Below, piece by piece: positions 34,494 through 42,805 of a DNA stretch of 64,000 nucleotides. Where the stretch lies: positions 2,108,001-2,172,000 of the forward strand of contig NZ_VTOJ01000001.1 of NCBI RefSeq assembly GCF_009176545.1, read 5' to 3'. A program made the translations under genes and the position numbers. This DNA is from Salinigranum salinum (GTDB taxonomy: Archaea; Halobacteriota; Halobacteria; Halobacteriales; Haloferacaceae). The notes under the pieces are model-generated. The model searched no databases. It had not been told where the DNA came from and saw only the letters and a program-made list of their open reading frames with translations. Numbering within the stretch: the first letter of the stretch is position 1; each line of letters opens with the position of its first letter.

Positions 34494-34708
34494 ACTCTCC
34501 CTCCAGCCGGCGGTGACGTAAGGCTGGCGTCAGGGGTAACGGACTGTTCTCGAACCCGGTCGCTCGCGACGGCCTCAGATCGTTCGTGGCTGCACCGGTC
34601 GTGCTTCAGTCGCCGTTTCTCGTCCGCGGGTTCGAGCCCGCCGACGGGGCGTCCCCACGCCACGGCACGCGTCCACGACCCGTCCGGTGGCGTGTCCCCC
34701 ACAGAACT

Positions 34709-34716
34709 ATATATGC
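34709..34716 (+). promoter_or_regulatory. TATA box of fbp
   Basis: The sequence tatatatg in aactatatatgctg is the clearest TATA box in this stretch. Counting 25-27 bases downstream places the transcript start at about 34736-34742, right at ATG 34737. The mRNA would thus start with a short frame and reach the fbp ATG at 34835 after ~95 bases. Confidence 0.55.
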
Positions 34717-34736
34717 TGTTGCCCCAGTGACACGGG

Positions 34737-34829
34737 ATGTACGCTGGCGTCGTCCGGACGGATGGGAGAGACACCCAAACGGCAGTGGCACCGAACGGGG
34801 ACTGTACGCGACCTGGGCGGGAGGCGTGA
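34737..34829 (+). CDS. Putative leader ORF upstream of fbp, 30 aa
   Basis: ATG 34737 lies at the predicted transcript start and opens [20 protein letters not shown] followed by [10 protein letters not shown]. The stop overlaps a GTG (34826) that is in frame with fbp, whose ATG follows at 34835. The layout is that of a leaderless upstream frame coupled to the main gene. It may be incidental, since nothing in the peptide is conserved to my knowledge. Confidence 0.3.
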   Translation: MYAGVVRTDGRDTQTAVAPNGDCTRPGREA

Positions 34830-34834
34830 GCGGC

Positions 34835-35698
34835 ATGGCAGACGAGACGAACGAGATCGTGGAGGCGGTGTTCGAGGCGGTCGCCGAGGCCGCGCCCGAG
34901 ATCCGCGCTGGCCTGCCGAGTCGACGGCTGAAGAGCGGGAGCGAGAACCCGAGCGGCGAGACGCAGATGGCCGCCGACGTGTTCGCCGACGACCTCCTCC
35001 AGACGCGGCTGGGTGGGATCGACGGCGTCGGCGAGTACGCGAGCGAGGAGCGCGAGGACGTCGACGACGTCGGGTCGGGGCTCTCCGTGACTGTCGACCC
35101 GCTCGACGGCTCGTCGAACCTCAAGCCGAACAACACGATGGGGACCATCGTGGGGATCTACGACGAACCCCTGCCGGCGACCGGTGACCACCTCGTCGGG
35201 GCGAGCTACGTCCTCTTCGGCCCCGTCTCGACGATGATGTGCGCCGCCGAGGGAGTGGTCCACGAGTACATCGTCGACAACGGCGTCCGCAACCTCGTCA
35301 CGGAGGACGTTCGCCTCCCCGACGACCCTTCGGTGTACGGCTTCGGCGGCCGGGTGCCCGAGTGGTTCCCGGACTTCGAGGCGTTCGCCCGCGAGGTCGA
35401 ACAGGACGCGTCGATGAAACTCCGCTACGGCGGGGCGATGATCGGCGACGTCAACCAGGTGCTGACGTACGGCGGCATCTTCTCGTACCCCGCGTTCACC
35501 AACGCGCCGGAGGGCAAACTCAGGCTACAGTACGAGGGGTACCCCTGCGCGTACATCATGGAGACCGCCGGTGGTGCCTCCTCGGACGGCTCGCAGTCGA
35601 TCCTCGACGTGGTGAAGACCGACGACATCCACGCCCGCGTCCCCGTCCACCTGGGGAACCGGGAGCTCATCGACCGCCTGGAAGCCGCGCTCGACTGA
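34835..35698 (+). CDS. fbp: Class I fructose-1,6-bisphosphatase
   Basis: A 287-aa fructose-1,6-bisphosphatase that removes the 1-phosphate of fructose 1,6-bisphosphate in gluconeogenesis. The metal/phosphate signature is [15 protein letters not shown] (Asp-Pro-Leu-Asp-Gly-Ser-Ser), preceded by [10 protein letters not shown] with metal-binding Glu residues. [20 protein letters not shown] and the substrate region [19 protein letters not shown] follow. ATG 34835 gives [15 protein letters not shown] 34826 would add three residues. It works in sequence with the aldolase encoded at 30474-31466. Confidence 0.9.
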   Translation: MADETNEIVEAVFEAVAEAAPEIRAGLPSRRLKSGSENPSGETQMAADVFADDLLQTRLGGIDGVGEYASEEREDVDDVGSGLSVTVDPLDGSSNLKPNNTMGTIVGIYDEPLPATGDHLVGASYVLFGPVSTMMCAAEGVVHEYIVDNGVRNLVTEDVRLPDDPSVYGFGGRVPEWFPDFEAFAREVEQDASMKLRYGGAMIGDVNQVLTYGGIFSYPAFTNAPEGKLRLQYEGYPCAYIMETAGGASSDGSQSILDVVKTDDIHARVPVHLGNRELIDRLEAALD

Positions 35699-35982
35699 GC
35701 GGGGATCGCCGGGGAACGCGCCCACGGTCGAAGGTGACGGCCCGTGGACGTCGCGGCTCACGACGGACACGGAGAGAGGCGATGGAGCGTACAGTATTCG
35801 ATCCTGTCGCTCCGACGCGAGAACGTGCGTCACGCGACCTGAACCGTCCGCTCGTCTCGTCGCTGCCGACCCGCTTTCGGTGGTGCTCCGGCTTCGACTC
35901 GTCCGGGCGCGGCGGGTGGGCGTTAAAAACGCCTCCGCCACCAGTTCCACACGTTTAATAATGCTCATTTCTCAGTGACCGT

Positions 35983-36267
35983 ATGCGCCTCGCCGAAACG
36001 CGGAACCTGTTCGCACGCACACTGACCTTTCCGGCCGACCGCGACGCGGTGCTCGACGCGGTCGGGGAGACCGAAATCGACGCGCCGTACGGCGACCCCG
36101 AGACCCTCCAGGAGGTGCTCGCGCGGACCGACGAACCCGGATTCGACAGCGCGGACGAACTGTTCGACACCGTGCTCACGAACGTCGGTGACCAGTACAT
36201 CGGTCGCAAGCACTACGACGACCGCGGCGCACAGGGCGGGATCGAGACGGAGGAGGTGCACTTCTGA
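35983..36267 (+). CDS. DUF5789 family protein
   Basis: A 94-aa protein with the DUF5789 pattern: a front part with RTLTFPADRDAVLDAVGETE, then IDAPYGDPETLQEVLARTDE and FDSADELFDTVLTNVG. The C-terminal YIGRKHYDDRGAQGGIETEE tail is characteristic of the longer members. TGATG overlap with the adenylate kinase start makes a two-gene operon, a linkage I believe to be common in haloarchaea. A TATA-like tttaataatg lies about 25 bases before the start. Two shorter paralogues are encoded at 60751 and 62875. Confidence 0.8.
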   Translation: MRLAETRNLFARTLTFPADRDAVLDAVGETEIDAPYGDPETLQEVLARTDEPGFDSADELFDTVLTNVGDQYIGRKHYDDRGAQGGIETEEVHF

Positions 36268-36851
36268 TGAGCGTGATCGTCGTCTCGGGCGTTCCCGGGG
36301 TCGGTAGTTCGCGCGTCACGGAGACCGCGGTGGCGTCGCTCGACGAGCGGTACGAACTGCTGAACACGGGCGACGTGATGCTGGAGGAGGCACTCAGCGA
36401 GGGACTCGACGTGTCGGGCCGCGACGACCTCACCGCGCTCTCGCCCCGCGACCTCCGCCGTCTCCAGCGGCGCATGGGCGAGTACGTCGCCGCGATCGCC
36501 GCCGAGTCGGAGACGCACGTCGTCCTCAACACTCACCTCGTCGTCAACACCGCGGACGGGTTCGTGCCGGGACTCCCCCCCGAGGTGCTCTCGGACCTCG
36601 AACCCGCCGCGTTCGTCCTCGTCGAGGCCGATCCCGAGCGCGTCCAGGAGCGCCGGGCCGGCAGCGACTACCGATCCTACCAGGTGGACGACCGACTCGG
36701 CATCGAGTTCCAGCAGTCGATGAGCCGGACGGCGGCGTTCGCCTACGCCACGTCGGTCGGCGCGCCGATCGCCCTCGTCGAGAACACGGCCGACGTCGAC
36801 TCCGCCGCCGCGCGCCTCTCGCGGGAGATCCAGTCCGCAGCGACCCGGTGA
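36267..36851 (+). CDS. adkA: Archaeal-type adenylate kinase
   Basis: A 194-aa protein matching the methanogen-type AdkA. The P-loop GVPGVGSSRVTE lacks the usual Lys, as in the GVPGVGGTTV loop of Methanococcus enzymes. NTGDVMLEEALSEGLDVSGR, the AMP-binding helix region PRDLRRLQRRMGEYVAAIAA, HVVLNTHLVVNTADGFVPGL, and a C-terminal helix with EFQQSMSRTAAFAYATSVGA follow. It interconverts ATP + AMP and 2 ADP. It is cotranscribed with the DUF5789 gene and shares one base with it. Confidence 0.85.
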   Translation: MSVIVVSGVPGVGSSRVTETAVASLDERYELLNTGDVMLEEALSEGLDVSGRDDLTALSPRDLRRLQRRMGEYVAAIAAESETHVVLNTHLVVNTADGFVPGLPPEVLSDLEPAAFVLVEADPERVQERRAGSDYRSYQVDDRLGIEFQQSMSRTAAFAYATSVGAPIALVENTADVDSAAARLSREIQSAATR

Positions 36852-36941
36852 TTCACCGACGACGGTCGGGGCGCACTGAACTCCCGATCGGAGTTGGCGG
36901 TCCACAGGTGTTTTTTTGATCCCCCCCGAGTCGCGACTCCC

Positions 36942-37271
36942 GTGAAACGGACCGAACTGACTGTCCAGGGGGAGGACGCCTGGAAACTGCCGCGAGCGGT
37001 CCGGGGATCCGACTGGGTGGATCGGTTCGACTACGGAGGAGACGGGTGGGCGGTCATCGTCGTCGAACAGTACTTCTCTCGGACCGTCTCGGCCCTCCAG
37101 ACCACGGTCGTCTTCGAGCTCGTCGACGAGACGACCACACCCCACGCTAGCCACCGACGACCACACCCCACACAGTCCACCGGAAGTTTTTGGTCGAGCT
37201 TTTTCTGGCGCGAGTGGGCGCCCCCGGCGCCCCTCGCGCCTAAAAAAAGGTCGGGGGACAGAGCTTTTTGA
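36942..37271 (+). CDS. Small unknown protein whose frame runs through a hairpin repeat
   Basis: From GTG 36942 the frame reads KRTELTVQGEDAWKLPRAVR, GSDWVDRFDYGGDGWAVIVV and EQYFSRTVSALQTTVVFELV, a plausible ~65-residue alpha/beta protein. The remainder (HASHRRPHPTQSTGSFWSSF onward) is Ser/Pro/Trp-rich and is encoded by the inverted repeat at 37197-37251, so the natural stop may have been lost. A T-tract lies just upstream (36911-36917). Function unknown; 21 bases separate it from the carboxyltransferase gene. Confidence 0.5.
   Translation: MKRTELTVQGEDAWKLPRAVRGSDWVDRFDYGGDGWAVIVVEQYFSRTVSALQTTVVFELVDETTTPHASHRRPHPTQSTGSFWSSFFWREWAPPAPLAPKKRSGDRAF
37197..37251 (+). repeat. Long GC-rich inverted repeat flanked by T and A tracts
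   Basis: GGCGCGAG-t-GGGCGCC, loop CCC, GGCGCCC-CTCGCGCC pair over 15 base pairs with one bulged T (37207-37240). The flanks ctttttct (left) and taaaaaaagg (right) extend the symmetry. A short direct repeat, gagcttttt, occurs before the hairpin (37195-37203) and again at 37261-37269. The T tract precedes and the A tract follows the stem on both strands, so it does not have the usual terminator arrangement; it looks more like a dispersed palindromic element. Confidence 0.6.
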
Positions 37272-37292
37272 CCCCCCGACGCAGGGTGTGGC

Positions 37293-39029
37293 ATGAAGGT
37301 CCGGATCGGTGAGGGTGCCACGACGGAGGAAGCGCACGCCATCGCCACCGCGCTCGCCGAACACCTCGGCGACTCGGTGGAAGTGGTCGCCGGCGACGCC
37401 GTCGTGGCCAGCGCCGACCCCCCCGAGAAGGAGTACCCACTCGACGACGACCTCGGCCCCACAGAACGCGAGAGACGGCTCCGCGAGGAGCTCGCGGACA
37501 TCTACGCGGGCGGGCCGGAGAAGTACCGCGATCGGCTGTCGGAGCAGGGGAAGCTGTTCGTCCGCGATCGCCTCGACCTCTGGTTCGGCGACCTCACGTT
37601 CGAGGACGGCCGGTTCGCCAACTTCGACACGTGGCATCCCCACTCGCCCGAGGTAGACGAGGCCGACCCCGACAGCCGGCTGCCGGCAGACGGCCTGCTC
37701 ACCGGCGCGGCGGCGTTCGAGGGGCGGGACGTCAACTTCATGGCCAACGACTTCACGGTGAAGGCGGGGTCGATGGCGCGGCGCGGCGTCGAGAAGTTCC
37801 TGCGGATGCAACAGCGCGCGCTCAAGAACGGGAAGCCGGTGCTGTATCTGATGGACTCGTCGGGCGGGCGGATCGACGAACAGACGGGCTTCTTCGCCAA
37901 CCGCGAGGGGATCGGGAAGTACTACTACAACCACTCGATGCTCTCCGGTCGGGTGCCGCAGATCTGCGTGCTGTACGGCCCCTGTATCGCCGGGGCGGCC
38001 TACACGCCGGTTTTCGCCGACTTCACGGTCATGGTCGAGGGAATGTCGGCGATGGCGATCGCCTCGCCGCGGATGGTCGAGATGGTGACGGGCGAGGAGA
38101 TCTCGATGGAGGACCTGGGCGGACCCGCGGTGCACGCCCGACACTCGGGGAGTGCTGATCTCGTCGCCCGCGACGAGGAACACGCCCGAGCGCTCGTCGC
38201 GCAACTGCTGTCGTATCTGCCCGACGAGGCGGGCGAGAAACCCCCCGAGTCGACGACGGTGCCGCCCAGGTACTCGCCCGAGGGGATCGACGAGCTGATC
38301 CCCGCGTCGCCGAACAAGCCGTACGACGTCCACGATCTCCTGGACAGAGTCGTCGACGCCGAGAGCGTTCTCGAACTCCGCCCCGAGTTCGGCTCCGAGA
38401 TCGTCACCGCGCTCGCCCGCATCGACGGTCGGCCCGTCGGGGTAGTCGCCAACCAGCCCACGCAGCGGTCTGGAGCGATCTTCCCGGACTCCGCGGGGAA
38501 GGCCGCGGAGTTCATCTGGACCTGCGACGCCTACGAGATCCCTCTGCTGTACCTGTGTGACACGCCGGGCTTCATGGCCGGGTCCGCCGTCGAGAAGGAG
38601 GGGATCCTCGAACAGGGCAAGAAGTTCATCTACGCCACCTCGTCGGCGACCGTTCCCAAGCAGACGGTCGTCGTCCGGAAGGCGTACGGGGCCGGGATCT
38701 ACGCGATGGGCGGCCCGGCGTACGACCCCGAGAGCGTGATCGGGCTCCCCTCGGGCGAGGTGGGGATCATGGGCCCGGAAGCGGCGGTCAACGCCGTCTA
38801 CCGCAACAAGCTCGACGCCATCGAGGACGACGAGGAGCGCGCCGCGCGCGAGGCGGAACTCCGCGAGGAGTACCGCCGCGACATCTCCATCCACCGGATG
38901 GCGAGCGAAGTGGTCGTCGACGACGTGGTCCCCCCGTCGGAGCTGCGTGCGGAGCTCGCCGCTCGCTTCGCGTTCTACGAGGACGTCGAGAAGTCCCTGC
39001 CGGAGAAGAAACACGGGACCGTCCTCTGA
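37293..39029 (+). CDS. Acyl-CoA carboxylase carboxyltransferase (beta) subunit
   Basis: A 578-aa carboxyltransferase of the acetyl-/propionyl-CoA carboxylase family. After an unusual N-terminal ~50 residues (KVRIGEGATTEEAHAIATAL), the crotonase-fold N-half holds DGLLTGAAAFEGRDVNFMAN, LMDSSGGRIDEQTGF and GPCIAGAAYTPVFADFTVMV. The C-half holds VVANQPTQRSGAIFPDSAGK, PLLYLCDTPGFMAGSAVEKE and the oxyanion-type loop KAYGAGIYAMGGPAYDPES. It transfers carboxyl from biotin-carrier protein to acyl-CoA. No biotin carboxylase or biotin carrier gene is adjacent, so it must work with subunits encoded elsewhere, or be a paralogue with its own acyl-CoA. Confidence 0.85.
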   Translation: MKVRIGEGATTEEAHAIATALAEHLGDSVEVVAGDAVVASADPPEKEYPLDDDLGPTERERRLREELADIYAGGPEKYRDRLSEQGKLFVRDRLDLWFGDLTFEDGRFANFDTWHPHSPEVDEADPDSRLPADGLLTGAAAFEGRDVNFMANDFTVKAGSMARRGVEKFLRMQQRALKNGKPVLYLMDSSGGRIDEQTGFFANREGIGKYYYNHSMLSGRVPQICVLYGPCIAGAAYTPVFADFTVMVEGMSAMAIASPRMVEMVTGEEISMEDLGGPAVHARHSGSADLVARDEEHARALVAQLLSYLPDEAGEKPPESTTVPPRYSPEGIDELIPASPNKPYDVHDLLDRVVDAESVLELRPEFGSEIVTALARIDGRPVGVVANQPTQRSGAIFPDSAGKAAEFIWTCDAYEIPLLYLCDTPGFMAGSAVEKEGILEQGKKFIYATSSATVPKQTVVVRKAYGAGIYAMGGPAYDPESVIGLPSGEVGIMGPEAAVNAVYRNKLDAIEDDEERAAREAELREEYRRDISIHRMASEVVVDDVVPPSELRAELAARFAFYEDVEKSLPEKKHGTVL

Positions 39030-39152
39030 CCGTCTCGGCTCCCGGTAGGGTTCGGTTACGGACCGGTATAACGATGTCTTAAACCCGTCTTAAAGGGGTA
39101 AGTGCCGTATACTAATGTGGGATCCTCTCGACTACACTGGTGTCCACATCTG

Positions 39153-39515
39153 ATGTCACCTTTCGACCTCTCTCCGACCGAGATCACCGACTCGCCGACC
39201 CACGCCCACCCGTTTGTCGAATCCGCCGAGACGTGGCTCTGGGGGCTCGTCGCCGTCTCCTTTCTGCTAGACGTGGGGCTCACCTCCTACGGACTCAGCC
39301 TCGGCCTCCGCGAAGCGAACCCGATCGCCCGGGCGTTCTTCTCGATGCTCGGCGTGGTCGAGGCGATGCTGCTGCTGAAGGGCACCGTGGTCGGGATGGC
39401 GCTCGTCGCGTGGATGTGGGTCCCCCGCCGGTACCGACCGATCATCCCGCTGGGCGTCGCGCTCCCGTGGCTCGTCGCCTCGACGATTAACCTCGGTCTC
39501 ATCCTCCAGCTCTGA
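39153..39515 (+). CDS. DUF5658 membrane protein
   Basis: A 120-aa protein with the DUF5658 hallmarks: a first helix ending LLDVGLTSYGLSLGLREANP, a second helix FSMLGVVEAMLLLKGTVVGM, and a third near the C-terminus (PLGVALPWLVASTINLGLIL). The D-x-x-x-T...G...E-x-N-P motif is conserved in the family. ATG 39153 was chosen from family length; the frame is open to GTG 39102. TATA-like gtatac lies at 39108-39113. Function unknown. Confidence 0.8.
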   Translation: MSPFDLSPTEITDSPTHAHPFVESAETWLWGLVAVSFLLDVGLTSYGLSLGLREANPIARAFFSMLGVVEAMLLLKGTVVGMALVAWMWVPRRYRPIIPLGVALPWLVASTINLGLILQL

Positions 39516-39533
39516 AGCGGTCCCGCGAGCCGC

Positions 39534-39995
39534 TCACACCGTCGACGACTCGGGCCGCTTCTCGGAGAGCACGGTCCGGTCGAACGAGCAGACGAGGTCG
39601 TCGTGCTGGTTGAACGCCTCGACGTGCATCGTCACGACGCCGCGCGCGCCGTCCGAGGTCTCTCTCGTCCCGGTGACGGTTGAGGCCGCTCGCAGGGTGT
39701 CGCCGTGGAACACCGGTGCGGGGTGGGTGACGTCGTCGTACGAGAGGTTCGCGACGATGGTCCCGTCGGTGGTGTCGGGGATGGTGAGGCCGACTGCGAG
39801 GCTCATCGTGTAGAGCCCGTTCACCACGCGCTCGCCGAACTCGGTGTCGGCGGCGAACTCTCCGTCGAGGTGGAGCGGCTGCTGGTTCATCGTCATGTCG
39901 CAGAATCGCTGGTTGTCGGCCTCCGAGATCGTCCGCCGTTTCTCGTGTTCGATCCGCTCGCCCTCTGTGAACTCCTCGTAGTAGCGCCCGACCAT
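39534..39995 (-). CDS. MaoC-type acyl dehydratase
   Basis: A 153-aa hot-dog fold protein of the MaoC/(R)-enoyl-CoA hydratase group. The hydratase motif NQQPLHLDGEFAADTEFGER has the catalytic His and Asp, followed by VVNGLYTMSLAVGL and THPAPVFHGDTLRAAS. ATG 39995 yields MVGRYYEEFTEGERIEHEKR, a typical start for the family. It would hydrate enoyl-CoA or act in methylaspartate/mesaconyl-CoA-type chemistry. No pathway neighbours are adjacent. It converges with the DUF5658 gene. Confidence 0.85.
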   Translation of the reverse strand: MVGRYYEEFTEGERIEHEKRRTISEADNQRFCDMTMNQQPLHLDGEFAADTEFGERVVNGLYTMSLAVGLTIPDTTDGTIVANLSYDDVTHPAPVFHGDTLRAASTVTGTRETSDGARGVVTMHVEAFNQHDDLVCSFDRTVLSEKRPESSTV

Positions 39996-40098
39996 AGCGC
40001 GTGGTCGGCCGAGAGCCACAAAAGCGTGGGTGGGGCCGACGGATCGTTTCATCCGGTTCGAGCGAACACTTATTTCCCCGTTCGACGTAGCCGGTGCA

Positions 40099-40773
40099 AT
40101 GTCGCTCGGCGCTATCATCGAGCGGGTCGAACGGCACGAGCGACGTCTGACGCTGCTCTCGCCACCGTCGCGCGCGGTGGTGAGCGCGGTCGAGCGCACC
40201 TTCGCCCCGCAGGGTGTCCGCGTCGACGTCGAGGAGGGGACGGACCACCCGACGGCGATGGTCCGTGACGGCGAACGAGTCGTCTCGACGGTCCCGCTCG
40301 CGGGCGACGACGCGGGGCTGGAGGCGACGACCGACGCGCTGGTCACCGCGCTGTCGACGCTCGACCGGACGACGTTCGCCTCGTACGACCTCCGCGGGAT
40401 GGTCGCCGCGACCCGCGAGATCGAAGACCGCGCGTGGCGTGTCGGACGCGGACGCCTCCGTGCCGGCTTTCAGCACGTCCGCGCCCTCTCGGACCAGCGC
40501 CCCGTCTACAGACAGCTCGCGACGGTACTCGACGTCCACACGTACGCCGTGCCCGACGGGCCGCCACCCGACCTGGGGGACGCGGTCGTCCACCTCGATC
40601 CGGCCCCCGAGATCGAACGCTCCTGGTTCGTCGTCTACGACGGCGGTGGGTCGGCGGCGAACAAGTGTGCGCTCCTCGCCGAGGAGCGTGACGACCGCCA
40701 GTTCTCGGGCTTTCTGACCTACGCGCCCGACCTCGTCGACGAGATCGACGACTACCTGGCGACGGCGTACTGA
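40099..40773 (+). CDS. DICT sensory-domain protein
   Basis: A 224-aa protein resembling the haloarchaeal stand-alone DICT domain. It opens SLGAIIERVERHERRLTLLS, then ASYDLRGMVAATREIEDRAW (first DICT helix with the conserved Arg-Glu-Ile-Glu), then SWFVVYDGGGSAANKCALLA and a C-terminal FSGFLTYAPDLVDEIDDYLA. DICT domains are thought to sense light or metabolite signals next to diguanylate cyclases and histidine kinases. Here no effector domain is fused or adjacent. ATG 40099 chosen; the open frame upstream to 40030 is not conserved-looking. Confidence 0.8.
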   Translation: MSLGAIIERVERHERRLTLLSPPSRAVVSAVERTFAPQGVRVDVEEGTDHPTAMVRDGERVVSTVPLAGDDAGLEATTDALVTALSTLDRTTFASYDLRGMVAATREIEDRAWRVGRGRLRAGFQHVRALSDQRPVYRQLATVLDVHTYAVPDGPPPDLGDAVVHLDPAPEIERSWFVVYDGGGSAANKCALLAEERDDRQFSGFLTYAPDLVDEIDDYLATAY

Positions 40774-40851
40774 CGTTCGCGACGGCACACTGACCTTCGC
40801 GACGGCGTACTGAAGCGCCGCTTCGACGCGACGCTCCCGACCGCTCTCGAG

Positions 40852-41145
40852 CTACCGCCGAACTCGAAGGCCCGACTCCCCGCTCGGTTCCTCGTACGTG
40901 ACGTCGACGTCGTCGACGACGGCGGCCGAGCTCCCGGTGTGACACCACTCGACCATCGCCTCGACGTCCTCCTCGGGCCCCTCGAACACAGCCTCGACGC
41001 GGCCGTCGTCGAGGTTGCGGACCCAGCCGTCGACGTCTCGTTCCCGCGCGGCGTCGCGGGTGCTGGCGCGATAGAACACCCCCTGGACGCGACCGGAGAC
41101 GAACACGTGCGCACGAACCGTCTCGTCGGTGTGGGTTTCGCTCAT
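40852..41145 (-). CDS. acyP: Acylphosphatase
   Basis: A 97-aa acylphosphatase that hydrolyses carboxyl-phosphate bonds. The active-site region is AHVFVSGRVQGVFYRASTRD (phosphate loop G-R-V-Q-G-V-x-Y-R with catalytic Arg). WVRNLDDGRVEAVFEGPEED follows with the catalytic Asn (W-V-R-N), then a C-terminal strand VDVTYEEPSGESGLRVRR. Length and start are exactly those of the family. A single gene between the DICT protein and phosphoglucosamine mutase. Confidence 0.95.
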   Translation of the reverse strand: MSETHTDETVRAHVFVSGRVQGVFYRASTRDAARERDVDGWVRNLDDGRVEAVFEGPEEDVEAMVEWCHTGSSAAVVDDVDVTYEEPSGESGLRVRR

Positions 41146-41317
41146 GTCGTCCCCTTCGCGCCCGGAGACACAAAGAACCTCGTGGCGTGTCGGTCGGCAC
41201 TGCCGTCCGTCGGTCATCGCCACCGACCCGGCTCCGAGCAGTGGCCCGCAGATCGCCGGACTAGCCGGTGGTGAGCGACGACCGACAGTATAAGTGTGGC
41301 CACCGAGTGGGTCGGGT

Positions 41318-42691
41318 ATGGAGCTGTTCGGTACCGCGGGGATCCGCGGTGGCACGACGGCACGCGTGACCCCCGAGCTCGCGGTCAGAGTCGGACGCGC
41401 TGCGGGGCTCGCCGCAGTCGACGAGGGCGACGCGGAGTTCGTCGTCGGGCGTGACGGGCGGACGACCGGCGAGGCGCTCGCGTCGGCGGTGGAGGCGGGG
41501 CTGCTGTCGGCGGGGGCGACCGTCCGGCGGGCCGGCGTCCTCCCGACGCCGGCGCTGGCGTACGAGTCGCGGGGCCGGCGGGGCGTGATGCTCACCGCGA
41601 GCCACAACCCCCCGACCGACAACGGCCTCAAGCTGTTCGTCGACGGCGTCGAGTACGACCGTACGAGGGAGGAGACGGTCGAGGCTCGCGTCGACAGGGA
41701 CGCACCTCCGGTCCCCTGGGACCACTGGGGCACCACCGAACGCGTCGAACCCCTCCCTCGCTACCGGCGGGCGGTCGTCTCGTACGCCCGGACGCTCGGG
41801 GCCGACCTCGACGGCCTCCCCGTCGCGGTCGACTGCGGCAACGGGGTCGGTTCGCTGGGCACGCCCGCGGTGCTCCGGGAGCTCGGTGCGACGGTCATCG
41901 GACTCAACGACCACGTCGACGGTCACTTCCCCGGCCGGGAGTCGAAACCGACGCCGGAATCGCTCGCCGACCTCCGCTCGTTCGTCGCAGACGGCGGCTT
42001 CGCGGTCGGGGTCGGACACGACGGCGACGCCGACCGGGTGGTCGTCGTCGACGGTGAGGGCGAGGTCGTCCACGAGGACACCGTCGTGGCGATCCTCGCG
42101 GCGGCGTACGTCCGGCAGGCAGTCGCCGACGGGATCGAGGAGCCGGTGGTCGTGACGACGCCGAACGCCTCGGCGCGGATCGACGAGCAGGTGATCGCTG
42201 CGGGCGGCCGGGTCGAACGGGTGCGACTGGGGGCGCTCCACGAGGGCATCGCCAGCGCCCGCGCGGCGGGCGGCGACGTGGTGTTCGCCGCCGAGCCGTG
42301 GAAGCACATCCACACCCGGTTCGGTGGGTGGATCGACGGCGTCTGTTCGGCGGCGGTCGTCGCCCGACTGATCGCCGCCCACGAGGACGGCCTGCGGGGC
42401 CTCCGCGCGCCCGTCACGGAACGACCCTACCGGAAGCTCTCGGTTCCGTGCCCCGACGAGTCGAAACGAGCGGTCGTGTCGGCGCTCGCGACCGCTCTCC
42501 CCGAGGCGTTCCCCGCGGCCGACGTCGACGGCGAACACGGCGTCAGGCTCGAGTTCCCCGACGCCTCGTGGCTGCTCGTCCGCGCCTCCGGGACGGAGCC
42601 CTACGTCAGACTCTACGCCGAGAGCGACGACGTCGACGCGCTCGTCGAGGAGGCACGGGCGATCGTAGAGCGGGCGGTCGACGACGCCTGA
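41318..42691 (+). CDS. glmM: Phosphoglucosamine/phosphomannomutase
   Basis: A 457-aa alpha-D-phosphohexomutase. Visible motifs are the N-terminal loop FGTAGIRGG, the phospho-serine loop VMLTASHNPPTDNG (Ser95), the metal loop GHDGDADR, the sugar loop FAAEPWKHIH and the phosphate loop RASGTEPYVRLY. GEPWKH/AEPWKH-type sugar loops are seen in archaeal GlmM/ManB-like enzymes; in most GlmM the motif is GEQSGH, so substrate choice (glucosamine 6-phosphate or mannose 6-phosphate) is not certain. It supplies sugar phosphates for surface glycans. ATG 41318 matches the family start. Confidence 0.85.
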   Translation: MELFGTAGIRGGTTARVTPELAVRVGRAAGLAAVDEGDAEFVVGRDGRTTGEALASAVEAGLLSAGATVRRAGVLPTPALAYESRGRRGVMLTASHNPPTDNGLKLFVDGVEYDRTREETVEARVDRDAPPVPWDHWGTTERVEPLPRYRRAVVSYARTLGADLDGLPVAVDCGNGVGSLGTPAVLRELGATVIGLNDHVDGHFPGRESKPTPESLADLRSFVADGGFAVGVGHDGDADRVVVVDGEGEVVHEDTVVAILAAAYVRQAVADGIEEPVVVTTPNASARIDEQVIAAGGRVERVRLGALHEGIASARAAGGDVVFAAEPWKHIHTRFGGWIDGVCSAAVVARLIAAHEDGLRGLRAPVTERPYRKLSVPCPDESKRAVVSALATALPEAFPAADVDGEHGVRLEFPDASWLLVRASGTEPYVRLYAESDDVDALVEEARAIVERAVDDA

Positions 42692-42783
42692 CCCGACGGT
42701 CGAGATCGGTCGATCCGGGCGACTGGGAACGGTCGATCCGGGCGGTCTGGCGGAGCGCTCGGGCAAACGACGGCTTTATTGAC

Positions 42784-42801
42784 GACACGACACCTCGTGT
42801 C
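42784..42801 (+). promoter_or_regulatory. Operator-like inverted repeat before the BMP lipoprotein gene
   Basis: A perfect seven-base inverted repeat, GACACGA CACC TCGTGTC, ends four bases before ATG 42806. A TATA-like ggctttattg at 42772-42781 puts the transcript start in or just after this repeat, so a protein bound here would block initiation. It could alternatively form a small hairpin at the 5' end of the mRNA. Confidence 0.5.
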
Positions 42802-42805
42802 TCCT

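Larger units (their letters stand above)
34494..34834 (+). other. Spacer with promoter and short leader frame of fructose-1,6-bisphosphatase
   Basis: A 341-base stretch without a normal gene. It contains a TATA box at 34709-34716 and, 20 bases on, a 30-codon frame (ATG 34737, stop 34827-34829) ending just before the fbp start. The left part serves the divergent dehydrogenase. Confidence 0.5.

Noticed and set aside
36213..39014. A 933-codon open frame on the minus strand
   Set aside because: It is the antisense of the carboxyltransferase and adenylate kinase genes; its translation is His/Arg/Val/Asp-rich without any domain, a normal by-product of high third-position GC.
39115..39153. ATG at 39115 with a 12-codon frame before the DUF5658 gene
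   Set aside because: Too short to support; could be a leader peptide but no evidence beyond position.
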